Source: Arthrobacter citreus
GTDB taxonomy: Bacteria; Actinomycetota; Actinomycetes; Actinomycetales; Micrococcaceae
DNA length: 64,000 nt
Assembly: GCF_038405225.1 (NCBI RefSeq)
Contig: NZ_CP151657.1
Coordinates: forward strand, 2,046,001 to 2,110,000
Reading direction: 5' to 3'
Part shown: positions 1-7,508 of the stretch, piece by piece
Position numbering within the stretch: position 1 is the first letter of the stretch
How the letters are laid out: every line of letters begins with the position of its first letter
Position numbers and translations under genes: made by a program
Notes under the pieces: model-generated
Database searches by the model: none
What the model was told of the DNA's origin: nothing
The model's input: only the letters and a program-made list of their open reading frames with translations

Positions 1-716
1 GCCACATAGAGGACGACGGCGAACACTGCTTCCAAGGCCAGCAGCACAATGATGTACGGCAGCCAGAAATCCCACAGCTGTTCCTGCAGGACCAGCACCG
101 GCTCGCCCTCCAGGTAGAGCAGGGAGCCCACCCGCTGCCACAGCAGGAGGCCGATAAAGAAGGCAAGAACAATTACTGAAGCGATGGTGTCGCTCAGTGA
201 GATCCCGCTGCTTCGGTGGATCTGCGGCAGCATCTCCGGCCTCCACTGCTGCAGTCCGGGGTGTCTGCGGCGGGCGCCCGTGCGCTCCAGGATCGCGAAC
301 ACGAGCGTCACCCAGAAGGTGACGTGCACCAGTGATCCGAGGGAACCGCTGATCGCGGCGGCGAAGGCGGCAACCGGGTTGGCCGGGTCGGCAGCCATTT
401 GGACAAGGATGGTGGCCACGAACGCCAGCGGGACAACGATCAGGAGCAGGATTTTGAGCACCCGCCACCAGTCCAGGTAGAGATCGGGGCCGATCAGGTA
501 CAGCGGGCGGTCGGCGTAGCCCGCGGCCAGCCGCTGCGGATCTCCGAACTCCGTCAGCACTGCGTTTTCGGCGTCGGCGGGGGCTTGGCCGGCCTCAATC
601 CGGGCGTCCACGGCGTCGCTGATGGAGGCGCGCAGCTCCCTGTCGATGTCTCCGCGCTGCTGCTCGGGAAGGGATTTCAGGGCGGCGGCAACGTAGCGGT
701 CAGTGAGCGTGTTCAT
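1..716 (-). CDS. HAAS/permease-prefix-domain membrane protein (C-terminus outside the window)
   Basis: The ATG at 716 overlaps the stop of the upstream padR-like gene by 4 bp (ATGA), so the two are probably translationally coupled. The N-terminal ~75 residues (starting MNTLTDRYVAAAL) form the charged helical module with a G-D-P-Q-R-L-A-A segment seen in HAAS or 'permease prefix domain 1' proteins, which are commonly encoded beside PadR repressors. At least three hydrophobic segments follow, so it is an integral membrane protein. It is likely part of a PadR-controlled envelope-stress or export unit. The reading frame is open to base 1 and the 3' end is missing. The substrate is unknown. Confidence 0.75.
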   Translation of the reverse strand, partial: MNTLTDRYVAAALKSLPEQQRGDIDRELRASISDAVDARIEAGQAPADAENAVLTEFGDPQRLAAGYADRPLYLIGPDLYLDWWRVLKILLLIVVPLAFVATILVQMAADPANPVAAFAAAISGSLGSLVHVTFWVTLVFAILERTGARRRHPGLQQWRPEMLPQIHRSSGISLSDTIASVIVLAFFIGLLLWQRVGSLLYLEGEPVLVLQEQLWDFWLPYIIVLLALEAVFAVVLYV

Positions 717-1051
717 GAACCTGTTCCTTCGTTGAGCTGGCGGATGGAGGTATGGAGGCCGTCCCAGTCACGGAGCAGAAGGGACAGCAGTTCCGTGCCA
801 TGCCGGCTGGTGGTGTAGAACTTCCGCGGGCGCGCCTCCTCGGTGTTCCAGGAGCTGGTCAGCAGGCCCTGTTTTTCCAAACGGCGCAGGAGCGGATAAA
901 GGGTGTTGGCTTCGACGGCGAACCCGGCCCGGTTCAGGGCCTCCAGGAGTCCGTAGCCGTAGCCCGGGTGTTTGAGGATGGACAGGCAGGCCAGCACCAC
1001 GGTTCCGCGGCGCAGTTCCTGCAGATGTCCACCCAACAGCTCTTCGTCCAT
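713..1051 (-). CDS. PadR-family transcriptional regulator
   Basis: This is a compact winged-helix protein of about 112 residues starting MDEELLGG. The segments LRRGTVVLACLSIL, GYGLLEALN and ANTLYPLLRRLEKQGL are the PadR DNA-binding core and wing. In-frame translation could begin upstream at 1075, but that would place a perfect GTGTG/CACAC palindrome inside the gene. The ATG at 1051 has a TAGTGT box 5 nt upstream, consistent with a leaderless message. The stop overlaps the start of the HAAS-type membrane gene. By family precedent it represses its own operon until a ligand or membrane stress relieves it; the ligand is unknown. Confidence 0.85.
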   Translation of the reverse strand: MDEELLGGHLQELRRGTVVLACLSILKHPGYGYGLLEALNRAGFAVEANTLYPLLRRLEKQGLLTSSWNTEEARPRKFYTTSRHGTELLSLLLRDWDGLHTSIRQLNEGTGS

Positions 1052-1056
1052 GCGTA

Positions 1057-1077
1057 ACACTATGGTGTGTCTCACAC
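1057..1077 (-). promoter_or_regulatory. Probable padR promoter and operator
   Basis: On the minus strand a TAGTGT -10-like box (1057-1062) lies 5 nt before the padR ATG. Just upstream is a perfect GTGTG-TCT-CACAC palindrome (1065-1077). The position between -35 and -10 suits autorepression. Repressor binding is inferred, not seen. Confidence 0.45.
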
Positions 1078-1114
1078 ACTAATGCAATAGACAAAGTCAG
1101 ACAGTCCATTAACG

Positions 1115-1168
1115 CATCGCAGGGTGGAGGCCAGCCGGATGGTTCCGGCTGGCCCCCACCCTGCGATG
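1115..1168 (-). terminator. Long hairpin after the transglycosylase gene
   Basis: A 24-bp stem with one A/C mismatch closes on a 6-nt loop (1139-1144). It lies about 65 bp beyond the stop of the transglycosylase-type gene and upstream of padR. There is no clear U-tract, so it may be an intrinsic terminator or a 3'-end stabilising structure. Confidence 0.6.
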
Positions 1169-1234
1169 GAGGTTTAGCTGTGGGCCCAGCCCGATCGAAG
1201 ATCTCGGCGGCCCCTGATTTCTCTGCCCGGTGGT

Positions 1235-2089
1235 TTAGTACCAGTTATTGGCGTAGTGGAAATTGAGTGCACCGCAGGGGCTCCCGTAGCGGGATTCGAT
1301 GTAGCCCAGGCCCCAGTTGATCTGAGTCTTGTAGCTGGTCAGATAGTCCGGGCCGGAGGATGCCATTTTCTCGGCCGGAAGGGACTGCACAATTCCGTAG
1401 GCGCCGCTGCTGGCATTCGTGGCGCTGGTCATCCAGTTGGACTCCTTCTCCCACAGCGTGTTCAGGCACGTCATTTCCGAAGCGGCCCAGCCATGGCCGG
1501 CAAGGGCGGATGCGGCGTAGGCCTTGGCTCCGGCGGGATCATCCACGGGCACCGAGGCAGCGGCAGCCTCGGCGGCGGCAGCTTCCTCAGCGGCACGCGC
1601 AGCTTCAGCCGCGTCTGCTGCAGCACGTGCCGCAGCTTCCTGCTCGGCTGCCATTCGCGCCTGCTCTTCAGCGGCTTTGGCTTTCGCGGCTTCTTCCGCG
1701 GTTCGTGCTTCTTCAGCCGATGCCGCCTCAGCGGCCCGGGCTTCTTCAGCCATCCGCTGTTCATCCACCGCGCGGCTCTCCTCGGAGGCCTTGGCCTCTG
1801 CGGCCTCGTCCGGACCGGTTGTGCTTTCCGGAGCGGCCGTCTCAGTCACGGCGGGGGCAGAGGTGTCCCCGGAGTTACCGTCGGATTGTGCGCCGGATAT
1901 GGGTGATGTCAGGCTTACGAGGCCAGCGCGCAGCTGGTCGTTCTGCACTGAGGCTCCGGCAACGCCGAAGAAGGCCAGAGCTCCGGCAACAGCCACGGCC
2001 CCGACGCGGAGCTTGCGGGTACGGCGGAAGCGCCGTCGTTCCTGGGTAATTTCGCGTCGCCCGGGGGCGTTCTTGTGGGAGGAAGTCAT
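1235..2089 (-). CDS. Membrane-anchored lytic-transglycosylase-like protein with Ala/Glu coiled coil
   Basis: The protein is 284 residues. A basic cytoplasmic N-terminus is followed by one membrane segment (about residues 29-48), then an Ala/Glu-rich helical region (about 85-180), and a C-terminal module from about residue 190. The module contains CLNTLWEKESNW, a pattern in which the Glu before Ser is the probable catalytic acid of transglycosylase SLT-like domains, then GAYGIVQSLP and INWGLGYI. It ends exactly in NWY. The neighbouring gene at 2189-3511 encodes a paralogue with the same domain and ending. A TAGGGT box lies 9 nt before the start. The likely role is peptidoglycan cleavage or remodelling at the outer membrane face; activity is inferred from the domain. 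Confidence 0.75.
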   Translation of the reverse strand: MTSSHKNAPGRREITQERRRFRRTRKLRVGAVAVAGALAFFGVAGASVQNDQLRAGLVSLTSPISGAQSDGNSGDTSAPAVTETAAPESTTGPDEAAEAKASEESRAVDEQRMAEEARAAEAASAEEARTAEEAAKAKAAEEQARMAAEQEAAARAAADAAEAARAAEEAAAAEAAAASVPVDDPAGAKAYAASALAGHGWAASEMTCLNTLWEKESNWMTSATNASSGAYGIVQSLPAEKMASSGPDYLTSYKTQINWGLGYIESRYGSPCGALNFHYANNWY

Positions 2090-2147
2090 AGGACCGAGAC
2101 CCTACCGGCTCATTCTTGACCCCAGTCTCAGCTTCATAACGATCTGG

Positions 2148-2176
2148 TTGACAGTCGTGTCGTGCCGGGCTTTAAT
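2148..2176 (+). promoter_or_regulatory. Candidate plus-strand promoter facing the 2189-3511 gene
   Basis: TTGACA (2148-2153) and TTTAAT (2171-2176) are separated by 17 bp, a near-ideal housekeeping promoter. It would transcribe into the 3' end of the 2189-3511 gene in antisense. The TTTAAT also forms the loop of a GGGC/GCCC hairpin just after that gene's stop, so it could instead be part of a weak terminator. Confidence 0.35.
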
Positions 2177-2188
2177 GCCCCGCCACTG

Positions 2189-3511
2189 CTAGTACCAGTT
2201 CTTATCTTCGGAGTGTTGCCACGCAGCGCAGGGGCTTCCGTAACGCGCCGCAATGTACCCCAGCCCCCACTCAATCTGCGTCCGGTAGTTGGTCCGCCAA
2301 TCGGCGCCGGCCGTGGCCATCTTGTCTCCGGGAAGGGACTGCGGGATGCCATAGGCGCCGCTGTAGGGGTTGTGGGCACTGGTCCGCCAGCCCGACTCGC
2401 GCTGCCACAGATTGACCAGGCAGCGGTGCTGTTCCGGCCCCCACCCAAAGGCCGCCAACCGGCCGGCCGCATAAGCCTGCGCAGCGGCTGGATCATCAAC
2501 CGGACCGGGGGCCGGCGGCGCCGGGGGCTTGGGGGCGGCCGGGGGTGAAGGCTTTGGGGCGGGTGGTGCGGGAGGGGCTGGAGGGACCACAGGTGCCGGT
2601 TTGGGCTGTGGGACTTCAGGAGCCGGTGTGGGAATAATCACCGGCGGGGGCGTCAAACTGGGGCGGTCCCCGGCATCCTGCTCCTTCTGCCGGTCCGCTT
2701 CCCTGGCGGCCTCCTCAGCCTCCCGCGCTTCCTGCTGTGCGCGGTAGTCAGCCTCAGCCTGAAGCCCCCGCAGCCTTTCCTCCTCCAACTGGACGCTGCT
2801 GCCACGGAGGAGGGCCAGCTGGGCCAAAAGGACCGCACTGTGTTCCTGCTGTTCCCGGACCGCGGCGTCAGCGGCGGCTGCAGCTGACTCGGCGTCACGG
2901 GCCAGCTGCAGCGATCTGGCCGCGGCTTCCTCCCGCACTTCCGCCGCCGCAGCCTCCCTGTCCTCAAGGCTGCGCAGCACGTTTGCTGCCGCCGAGGCTT
3001 CATTTTGAAGGTTGCCCGTGCGTCCGCTGAGACCTTGAAGCGTGGTGAGCCGGTCCATGGCACCGACTGCCGCATCGGCGTCCAGGAGCATCAGAAGGCT
3101 GGAATCCAATCCGCCGGTCTTGTAGGTCTGGGCGGCCAGCGCGCCCATCTGTTCCGACAGCTCCGCGGCGGCCTCCGCCGCTTCGGCCCGCTGAACTGCC
3201 AGGAAATCGAGGGCACGCCGGGCGGATTCCGCTTCTGCCGCAGCCCGTTCGTGTTCCGCCGACGCCGCGACCGCAGTGTTTCCCAGCCGGCCGGCGTCGG
3301 CGGACAGTTCGCCCAGGAGCACCTCGATTTCGGCGGCCTGCCCTTCCTTGGCGTGGACGCTTTGTTTGGCCTGCTCCACCTCTTCCCAGGAAGGAAACCC
3401 AGTGGCGGCGGCGGGCGCGGATGTGAGGACCGCGGCGGCAAGCACCCCGGTCAACACCGCGGATCCAAGGGCGAGACTTAACTTCTTCCCCGGCAGCAAC
3501 TTTGTCAACAT
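2189..3511 (-). CDS. Secreted coiled-coil lytic-transglycosylase-like protein
   Basis: The protein is 440 residues. A signal peptide ends near the Ala-rich ...SAPAAATG segment (about residue 37). A long Ala/Glu/Arg coiled coil (about 45-275) follows, resembling the hydrolase-regulating coiled coils of actinobacterial wall proteins. Then come a Pro/Pro-Ala linker (about 290-345) and a C-terminal transglycosylase-like domain with CLVNLWQRESGW, GAYGIPQSLP and IEWGLGYI, ending in NWY like its downstream paralogue. The Glu of QRES is the probable catalytic residue. TAGGCT lies 8 nt before the ATG. It likely acts on septal or lateral peptidoglycan. RpfB-like resuscitation activity is possible but there is no direct sign of it. 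Confidence 0.78.
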   Translation of the reverse strand: MLTKLLPGKKLSLALGSAVLTGVLAAAVLTSAPAAATGFPSWEEVEQAKQSVHAKEGQAAEIEVLLGELSADAGRLGNTAVAASAEHERAAAEAESARRALDFLAVQRAEAAEAAAELSEQMGALAAQTYKTGGLDSSLLMLLDADAAVGAMDRLTTLQGLSGRTGNLQNEASAAANVLRSLEDREAAAAEVREEAAARSLQLARDAESAAAAADAAVREQQEHSAVLLAQLALLRGSSVQLEEERLRGLQAEADYRAQQEAREAEEAAREADRQKEQDAGDRPSLTPPPVIIPTPAPEVPQPKPAPVVPPAPPAPPAPKPSPPAAPKPPAPPAPGPVDDPAAAQAYAAGRLAAFGWGPEQHRCLVNLWQRESGWRTSAHNPYSGAYGIPQSLPGDKMATAGADWRTNYRTQIEWGLGYIAARYGSPCAAWQHSEDKNWY

Positions 3512-3545
3512 CGGGGTTCAGCCTACGGCACGCGCCGGAATAACC

Positions 3546-4133
3546 CTATGGTTCCGCCCAGGCGTCTTCGGGTTGTTGGTCGAGGCTGTCACCAATAACC
3601 TCGTTGACCACGCGGTAGCCCACCGAGGGCGAGTAGCCCTTGCGGGCCAGCATGGAAACCAGCCGCCGGACCTGCTTGTCCCGGGCGGAACGGTCCGTCA
3701 GGTCAACCGAGGGCTGCAGTTTCCGCTGCGCCAGGGCCCGCGCCGCCGCCAGTTCATCCTCGTCGGTGACCTGCTCGAGCGCCTCTTCGGCCAGTTCTCC
3801 CGCAATCCCCTTGTCGGCCAGTTCACGCCTCAGCGCGCCGCGGGCAAGGCCTTTGGACTGGGACCGGCTGGCCACCCACCTGTGGGCGAAGTCGGCGTCG
3901 TCCACTAACTGCACTTCTTCGAAGCGGTCCAGGACAGCCTGCACAACCTCGTCAGGAATGTCCTTTTCCGCCAGTTTCACCGCCAGCTGGCGCCGGCTCT
4001 TGGGTGAGTTGGTGAGCTGCCGAAGCACGATGTTCCGTGCTGTTGCATAGGGATCCGCCTCGCGGGTCCGTGCAGCGGCGGGTTTCCCGGACGATGCCTC
4101 CGGTCCGGAAAACCCGTCACTCTGCGTATCCAT
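3546..4133 (-). CDS. recX: Regulatory protein RecX
   Basis: RecX binds RecA filaments and limits recombinase and coprotease activity. The 195-residue protein shows the three-helix repeats of the family: ARNIVLRQLTNSPKSR, DIPDEVVQAVLDRFE, DADFAHRWVASRSQSKG and ALRRELADKGI. An acidic, low-complexity N-terminal extension of about 30 residues precedes them. It starts 5 nt after the recA stop, so the two genes form one SOS-controlled transcript. No anomalies are seen. Confidence 0.95.
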   Translation of the reverse strand: MDTQSDGFSGPEASSGKPAAARTREADPYATARNIVLRQLTNSPKSRRQLAVKLAEKDIPDEVVQAVLDRFEEVQLVDDADFAHRWVASRSQSKGLARGALRRELADKGIAGELAEEALEQVTDEDELAAARALAQRKLQPSVDLTDRSARDKQVRRLVSMLARKGYSPSVGYRVVNEVIGDSLDQQPEDAWAEP

Positions 4134-4138
4134 GGTGC

Positions 4139-5191
4139 CTAGGAGTCCTTCGGAACGGCCTTCAGCTTCGGCTCAGCCGGAGCTTCTTCCTTGGGACCGT
4201 CGATGCCGAGCTTCTCCCGGAGCCGGCGTTCCAGTTCATCCGTCAGCTCGGGGTTATCCCGCAGGAACTTGCGGGCATTTTCCTTGCCCTGGCCCAGCTG
4301 GTCACCGTCATAGGTGAACCAGGCACCGGACTTCTTGACGAAACCATGCTCCACGCCCATGTCAATCAGCCCGCCCTCGCGGGAGATGCCGGTGCCGTAG
4401 ATGATGTCAAACTCGGCCTGCTTGAAGGGCGGGGCCATTTTGTTCTTGACGATCTTGGCGCGGGTCCGGTTGCCCACCGGAACCGTGCCTTCCTTGAGCG
4501 TTTCGATGCGGCGGACATCGATGCGGACGGAGGCGTAGAACTTCAACGCCTTGCCGCCCGTGGTGGTCTCCGGGCTTCCGAACATCACACCGATCTTCTC
4601 GCGAAGCTGGTTGATGAAGATGGCGGTGGTGTTGGTGTGGCTCAGGCGTCCGGCAATCTTCCGGAGCGCCTGGCTCATGAGCCGCGCCTGCAGGCCCACG
4701 TGGCTGTCGCCCATGTCGCCTTCAATTTCGGCGCGGGGTACCAGCGCTGCCACGGAGTCGATGACCACCACGTCAACGGATCCCGAACCAATCAGCATGT
4801 CCATGATTTCCAGCGCCTGCTCACCGGTGTCCGGCTGTGACACCAGCAGCGAGTCCGTGTCCACGCCCAGGCGTGCGGCGTAGATCGGATCCAGGGCGTG
4901 CTCGGCGTCGATGAAGGCCGCGATGCCGCCGTTCTTCTGCGCGTTGGCAACCACGTGCAGCGCCAGTGTGGTCTTACCCGAGGATTCGGGTCCATAGATC
5001 TCCACCACGCGGCCGCGGGGAAGCCCTCCTATGCCCAGTGCAAGGTCAAGGGCGATGGAACTGGTGGAGATGGTCTCCGCCGGAGCGCGAACCTCGTCTC
5101 CGAGCCGCATAATCGAGCCCTTGCCGTACTGCTTATCGATCTGGGCCAGCGCTGCTTCAAGAGCCTTTGCGCGGTCGACTGCTGCTGCCAT
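4139..5191 (-). CDS. recA: Recombinase RecA
   Basis: The 350-residue protein catalyses ATP-dependent strand exchange and promotes LexA self-cleavage. Walker A GPESSGKT is at residues 67-74; [19 protein letters not shown] is the Walker B and loop L1 region; [12 protein letters not shown] leads into loop L2. The acidic, Lys/Pro-containing C-tail is normal for actinobacteria. There is no intein. The ATG has an AGGTGA ribosome-binding site 5 nt upstream. An SOS-box-like palindrome lies about 165 bp upstream, and recX follows 5 nt after the stop. Confidence 0.98.
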   Translation of the reverse strand: MAAAVDRAKALEAALAQIDKQYGKGSIMRLGDEVRAPAETISTSSIALDLALGIGGLPRGRVVEIYGPESSGKTTLALHVVANAQKNGGIAAFIDAEHALDPIYAARLGVDTDSLLVSQPDTGEQALEIMDMLIGSGSVDVVVIDSVAALVPRAEIEGDMGDSHVGLQARLMSQALRKIAGRLSHTNTTAIFINQLREKIGVMFGSPETTTGGKALKFYASVRIDVRRIETLKEGTVPVGNRTRAKIVKNKMAPPFKQAEFDIIYGTGISREGGLIDMGVEHGFVKKSGAWFTYDGDQLGQGKENARKFLRDNPELTDELERRLREKLGIDGPKEEAPAEPKLKAVPKDS

Positions 5192-5354
5192 TCTTCACCT
5201 CGGTTGTTGGAGTTTTACGTGGCCCGAAGGCCGGGTGTCCTGCTCACCTACGACCATATGCGGCGGCACTGACAAAACAGCGGAGCGGGCTGCCGTGGGG
5301 ATATCCATGGGCGATTCGCGGTCGTTTCGCCCTTGTGTAGGAGCATATCCGCAC

Positions 5355-5370
5355 CCGAACAGATATTCGA
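5355..5370. promoter_or_regulatory. LexA (SOS) box upstream of recA
   Basis: The sequence CCGAACAGATATTCGA matches the actinobacterial SOS palindrome (CGAAC-N4-GTTCG) with one arm mismatch. It lies between the DUF3046 stop (5414) and the recA start (5191). A TATGCT -10-like box on the minus strand lies just beyond it. Confidence 0.7.
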
Positions 5371-5413
5371 ATTAGCGCTTCGGCGTGTCCGCGGTTCACA
5401 TTATGCGAAGCAC

Positions 5414-5635
5414 CTATTTTTTGGGTGCGATATCGCGTCCCAGGCGGCGCTCGGGCGGTACATCCTGAACGTCGCACACCGCCAGCCACACGGCCTTGGG
5501 CTCGGTTCCGCCGCTGAGCGCCTCGGCCGCCGTCTTGCCGCCGAGGGACCCCAGCACCAGATCGGATGCCAGGACCCGGGAATATGCCGGACCGAATTCA
5601 TCGTCCATGAGCCGCCAGAAATCACTAAGTCGCAT
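5414..5635 (-). CDS. DUF3046 family protein
   Basis: This is a 73-residue protein starting MRLSDFWRLMDDEFG, typical of the small DUF3046 proteins encoded next to recA in many actinobacteria. It has the conserved core YSRVLASDLVLG and a W-x-x-x-C-D-x-x-x-V-P-x-x-R segment. There is no signal peptide or membrane segment. The function is unknown; only the synteny with recA-recX is informative. Confidence 0.88.
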   Translation of the reverse strand: MRLSDFWRLMDDEFGPAYSRVLASDLVLGSLGGKTAAEALSGGTEPKAVWLAVCDVQDVPPERRLGRDIAPKK

Positions 5636-5722
5636 CGCTTAATCTTCTCACGGACGCACCGGCCGCAAAGGTGCCGTTTCCCCGGCGGCGGCGTCAACGC
5701 CGGGCCATGGAACGGAACGCCA

Positions 5723-5728
5723 TAGAAT
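5723..5728 (+). promoter_or_regulatory. -10 box for the marR-type gene
   Basis: TAGAAT lies 6 nt before the ATG at 5735, predicting a leaderless or nearly leaderless transcript. Confidence 0.5.
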
Positions 5729-5734
5729 GGACCC

Positions 5735-6205
5735 ATGACCGAGCAGGCATCCTCCCCACCCCGGCCGCATGAAGCGGCAATCGAGACGCTGGAACACGAG
5801 CTGTCCGTGCTGTGGCGCCGTGCGCGGTCCAACTCGCACAAGGTGGCCCGCGAGGTGCACCCGGACATGGAACCGGCCGCTTACGGGCTCCTGCTGCTCC
5901 TGCAGCAGCAGGAGTCGATGCGCCTGACCGATATTGCCGCGAGCATCGGCATCGGCAAGCCATCAGTCAGCCGCCAGGTGGTCATGCTCGAGAACCTCGG
6001 GCTTGTCCAGAAGCACGCCGATCCCCGGGACGGCCGCGCGCAGACCATTTCCCTGACCCCGGCCGGAGCCCTGGCCCTTGCCCGCACCCAGGCCGCCCGC
6101 AAGGACCTCTTCCGCACGCTGCTCCAGGACTGGAAGGACGATGACCTGGTGCAGCTCGGTTCCCTGTTGATCAAACTGAATGCGTCCTACGCACGGGAAC
6201 GCTGA
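5735..6205 (+). CDS. MarR-family transcriptional regulator
   Basis: The protein is 156 residues. The winged helix-turn-helix covers about 45-120, with MRLTDIAASIGIGKPSVSR as the recognition region and GLVQKHADPRDGRAQTISLT as the wing (the D-P-R-D-x-R signature of MarR). It is divergent from the DUF3046 gene and convergent with clgR. No obvious enzyme or efflux gene adjoins it, so its target is unknown. The start is supported by a TAGAAT box 6 nt upstream and the absence of a ribosome-binding site. Confidence 0.9.
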   Translation: MTEQASSPPRPHEAAIETLEHELSVLWRRARSNSHKVAREVHPDMEPAAYGLLLLLQQQESMRLTDIAASIGIGKPSVSRQVVMLENLGLVQKHADPRDGRAQTISLTPAGALALARTQAARKDLFRTLLQDWKDDDLVQLGSLLIKLNASYARER

Positions 6206-6251
6206 TTGCACCTTGACGGGCATTTGACCTCTCTTCTCCCCTGGCTGGACC

Positions 6252-6345
6252 ATCCTTCGTGCAGATCACGCGCCATCGAAGTATCCCCGTGCAGATAGCG
6301 GGACCAAGAGCACTCAAAGCATCGTTTTGAGCCCCTGATCTGCAC
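6252..6345. repeat. Dispersed intergenic repeat, copy A
   Basis: This copy shares its architecture with 15184-15318. A 15-nt block ATCCTTCGTGCAGAT opens it (6252-6266), a second GTGCAGAT unit follows near 6289-6296, and a 23-nt block identical in both copies (6323-6345) carries the inverted unit ending GATCTGCAC. The arms allow hairpin formation. It lies between the convergent stops at 6205 and 6443. Confidence 0.75.
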
Positions 6346-6360
6346 TCCCAAGACAAGAAA

Positions 6361-6390
6361 AAAGACCCCGCCGTGAGGCGGGGTCTTTTT
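6361..6390. terminator. Bidirectional intrinsic terminator
   Basis: A 12-bp perfect stem (AAAGACCCCGCC with its complement) around a GTGA loop is flanked by A-tracts on the left and T-tracts on the right. It serves the plus-strand marR-type gene and the minus-strand clgR. Confidence 0.93.
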
Positions 6391-6442
6391 CATCGTGCGG
6401 GGGGCCAGCCACCCTTGGAGCGGCGGCATAACCGATGTAGGT

Positions 6443-6775
6443 CTACGGTGTGCGGGCCAGATCCCGGGCCATATCCTCCGGAAATTCGCGGGCAAACTCG
6501 CGCGAGAATTCCGAGGGAACTGTGTCGGGTATGGCGATGCCTTCTGCACTCGCCACCCGGTCGCTGACCTCACGAAGCATCAGAGACAGGGGCACGTCCA
6601 GCGCGGTGCAGATCGAGGAAAGAAGTTCAGACGAGGCTTCCTTCTGACCCCGTTCGACCTCGCTGAGGTAGCCAAGCGAAACGCGTGCGCTGTGCGAGAC
6701 CTCGCGCAGGGTACGACCCTGACGCTGACGGACATCGCGCAGTACGTCGCCAATTTCATGACGAAGAACAACCAT
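6443..6775 (-). CDS. clgR: Clp gene regulator ClgR, XRE-type HTH protein
   Basis: The 110-residue protein starts [17 protein letters not shown] and carries the helix-turn-helix [29 protein letters not shown] in two adjoining parts, the hallmark of ClgR. ClgR activates clp protease and other stress genes in mycobacteria, corynebacteria and streptomycetes. A longer reading frame exists upstream, but the ATG at 6775 has a strong AAGGAG site 6 nt before it. The C-terminus ends in small and hydrophobic residues, compatible with Clp-dependent turnover, though that is inference. It lies downstream of ftsK-pgsA-cinA as in mycobacteria. The pspA-like gene often found next to clgR is absent. Confidence 0.88.
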   Translation of the reverse strand: MVVLRHEIGDVLRDVRQRQGRTLREVSHSARVSLGYLSEVERGQKEASSELLSSICTALDVPLSLMLREVSDRVASAEGIAIPDTVPSEFSREFAREFPEDMARDLARTP

Positions 6776-6974
6776 TTTGCGCTCCTTTGGCTCCCGGCGT
6801 GCATCTTCCGCCAACCCTACATCCCGCCAGCGAATAACGCCGTTCACGGATACGGGTTGCTTAACCATCTGTATCGTCCTGCTCCTTATGTGGTCCGGCT
6901 GCGGCTTCACCGCAGCTATCTAAAGATCGTAGTTCGGAAACCTTGGCGGTTCCTGATACTAACAACTGAGCGTT

Positions 6975-6993
6975 GCCGGGTTTTGTTCCCGGC
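6975..6993. terminator. Short hairpin between cinA and clgR
   Basis: GCCGGG and CCCGGC arms enclose a 7-nt loop 27 bp after the cinA stop. It lacks a good U-tract on the minus strand and may be only a weak terminator. The remaining 6776-7019 stretch shows no gene. Confidence 0.4.
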
Positions 6994-7019
6994 GCCTCCC
7001 GTGCTCTCCCGATGCCCGG

Positions 7020-7508
7020 TTAGGGGCGGTCCGCAAGGACCCGGGCCAGCAGTATCAGTGCTTCGTCGCAGGCCTGCCCGCGGATGGCTGCCCGGTCCCC
7101 CGAAAACGAAAATTCCCGAACCAGGGTGTGGTCCGGGGCCGCCACGGCGATAAAGACGCAGCCCACAGGCTTGCCGTCGTGGGGTTCGGGGCCGGCCGCG
7201 CCCGTGGTCGCAACCCCGATATCCGCTCCCAGCACCCGCCGCGCTCCGGCGGCCATCTGCCGTGCCACCTCGGCGTCGACCGATCCCGCAGTAGCCAGCA
7301 GACCGCCGTCGACCCCTAAGACATTTTTCTTCACAATGTTGGCGTATGCAATCACGCCGCCCAGCAACACCGCGGAAGCGCCGGGAACCGCACCAAGCCC
7401 GGCAGCCACGAGCCCGGCCGTCAGCGACTCCGCGGTTGCCAGCGTCATTCCGGCGGCGGCTGCTGCGGACACCACGGCCGGTGCATCGGCGGTGCCGGAC
7501 AGACTCAC
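7020..7508 (-). CDS. pncC: CinA C-terminal domain protein / nicotinamide-nucleotide amidohydrolase
   Basis: This 162-residue stand-alone CinA C-terminal domain deamidates NMN to nicotinate mononucleotide in NAD salvage. The ATAESLTAGL motif near the N-terminus and the ATTGAAGP and KPVGCVFIAVA segments are diagnostic. The start is a GTG that overlaps the pgsA stop by 4 bp (GTGA), so translation is coupled. The frame is open further upstream through pgsA, but that part is a shadow. The N-terminal molybdopterin-binding-like domain of full CinA is absent. Confidence 0.88.
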   Translation of the reverse strand: MSLSGTADAPAVVSAAAAAGMTLATAESLTAGLVAAGLGAVPGASAVLLGGVIAYANIVKKNVLGVDGGLLATAGSVDAEVARQMAAGARRVLGADIGVATTGAAGPEPHDGKPVGCVFIAVAAPDHTLVREFSFSGDRAAIRGQACDEALILLARVLADRP

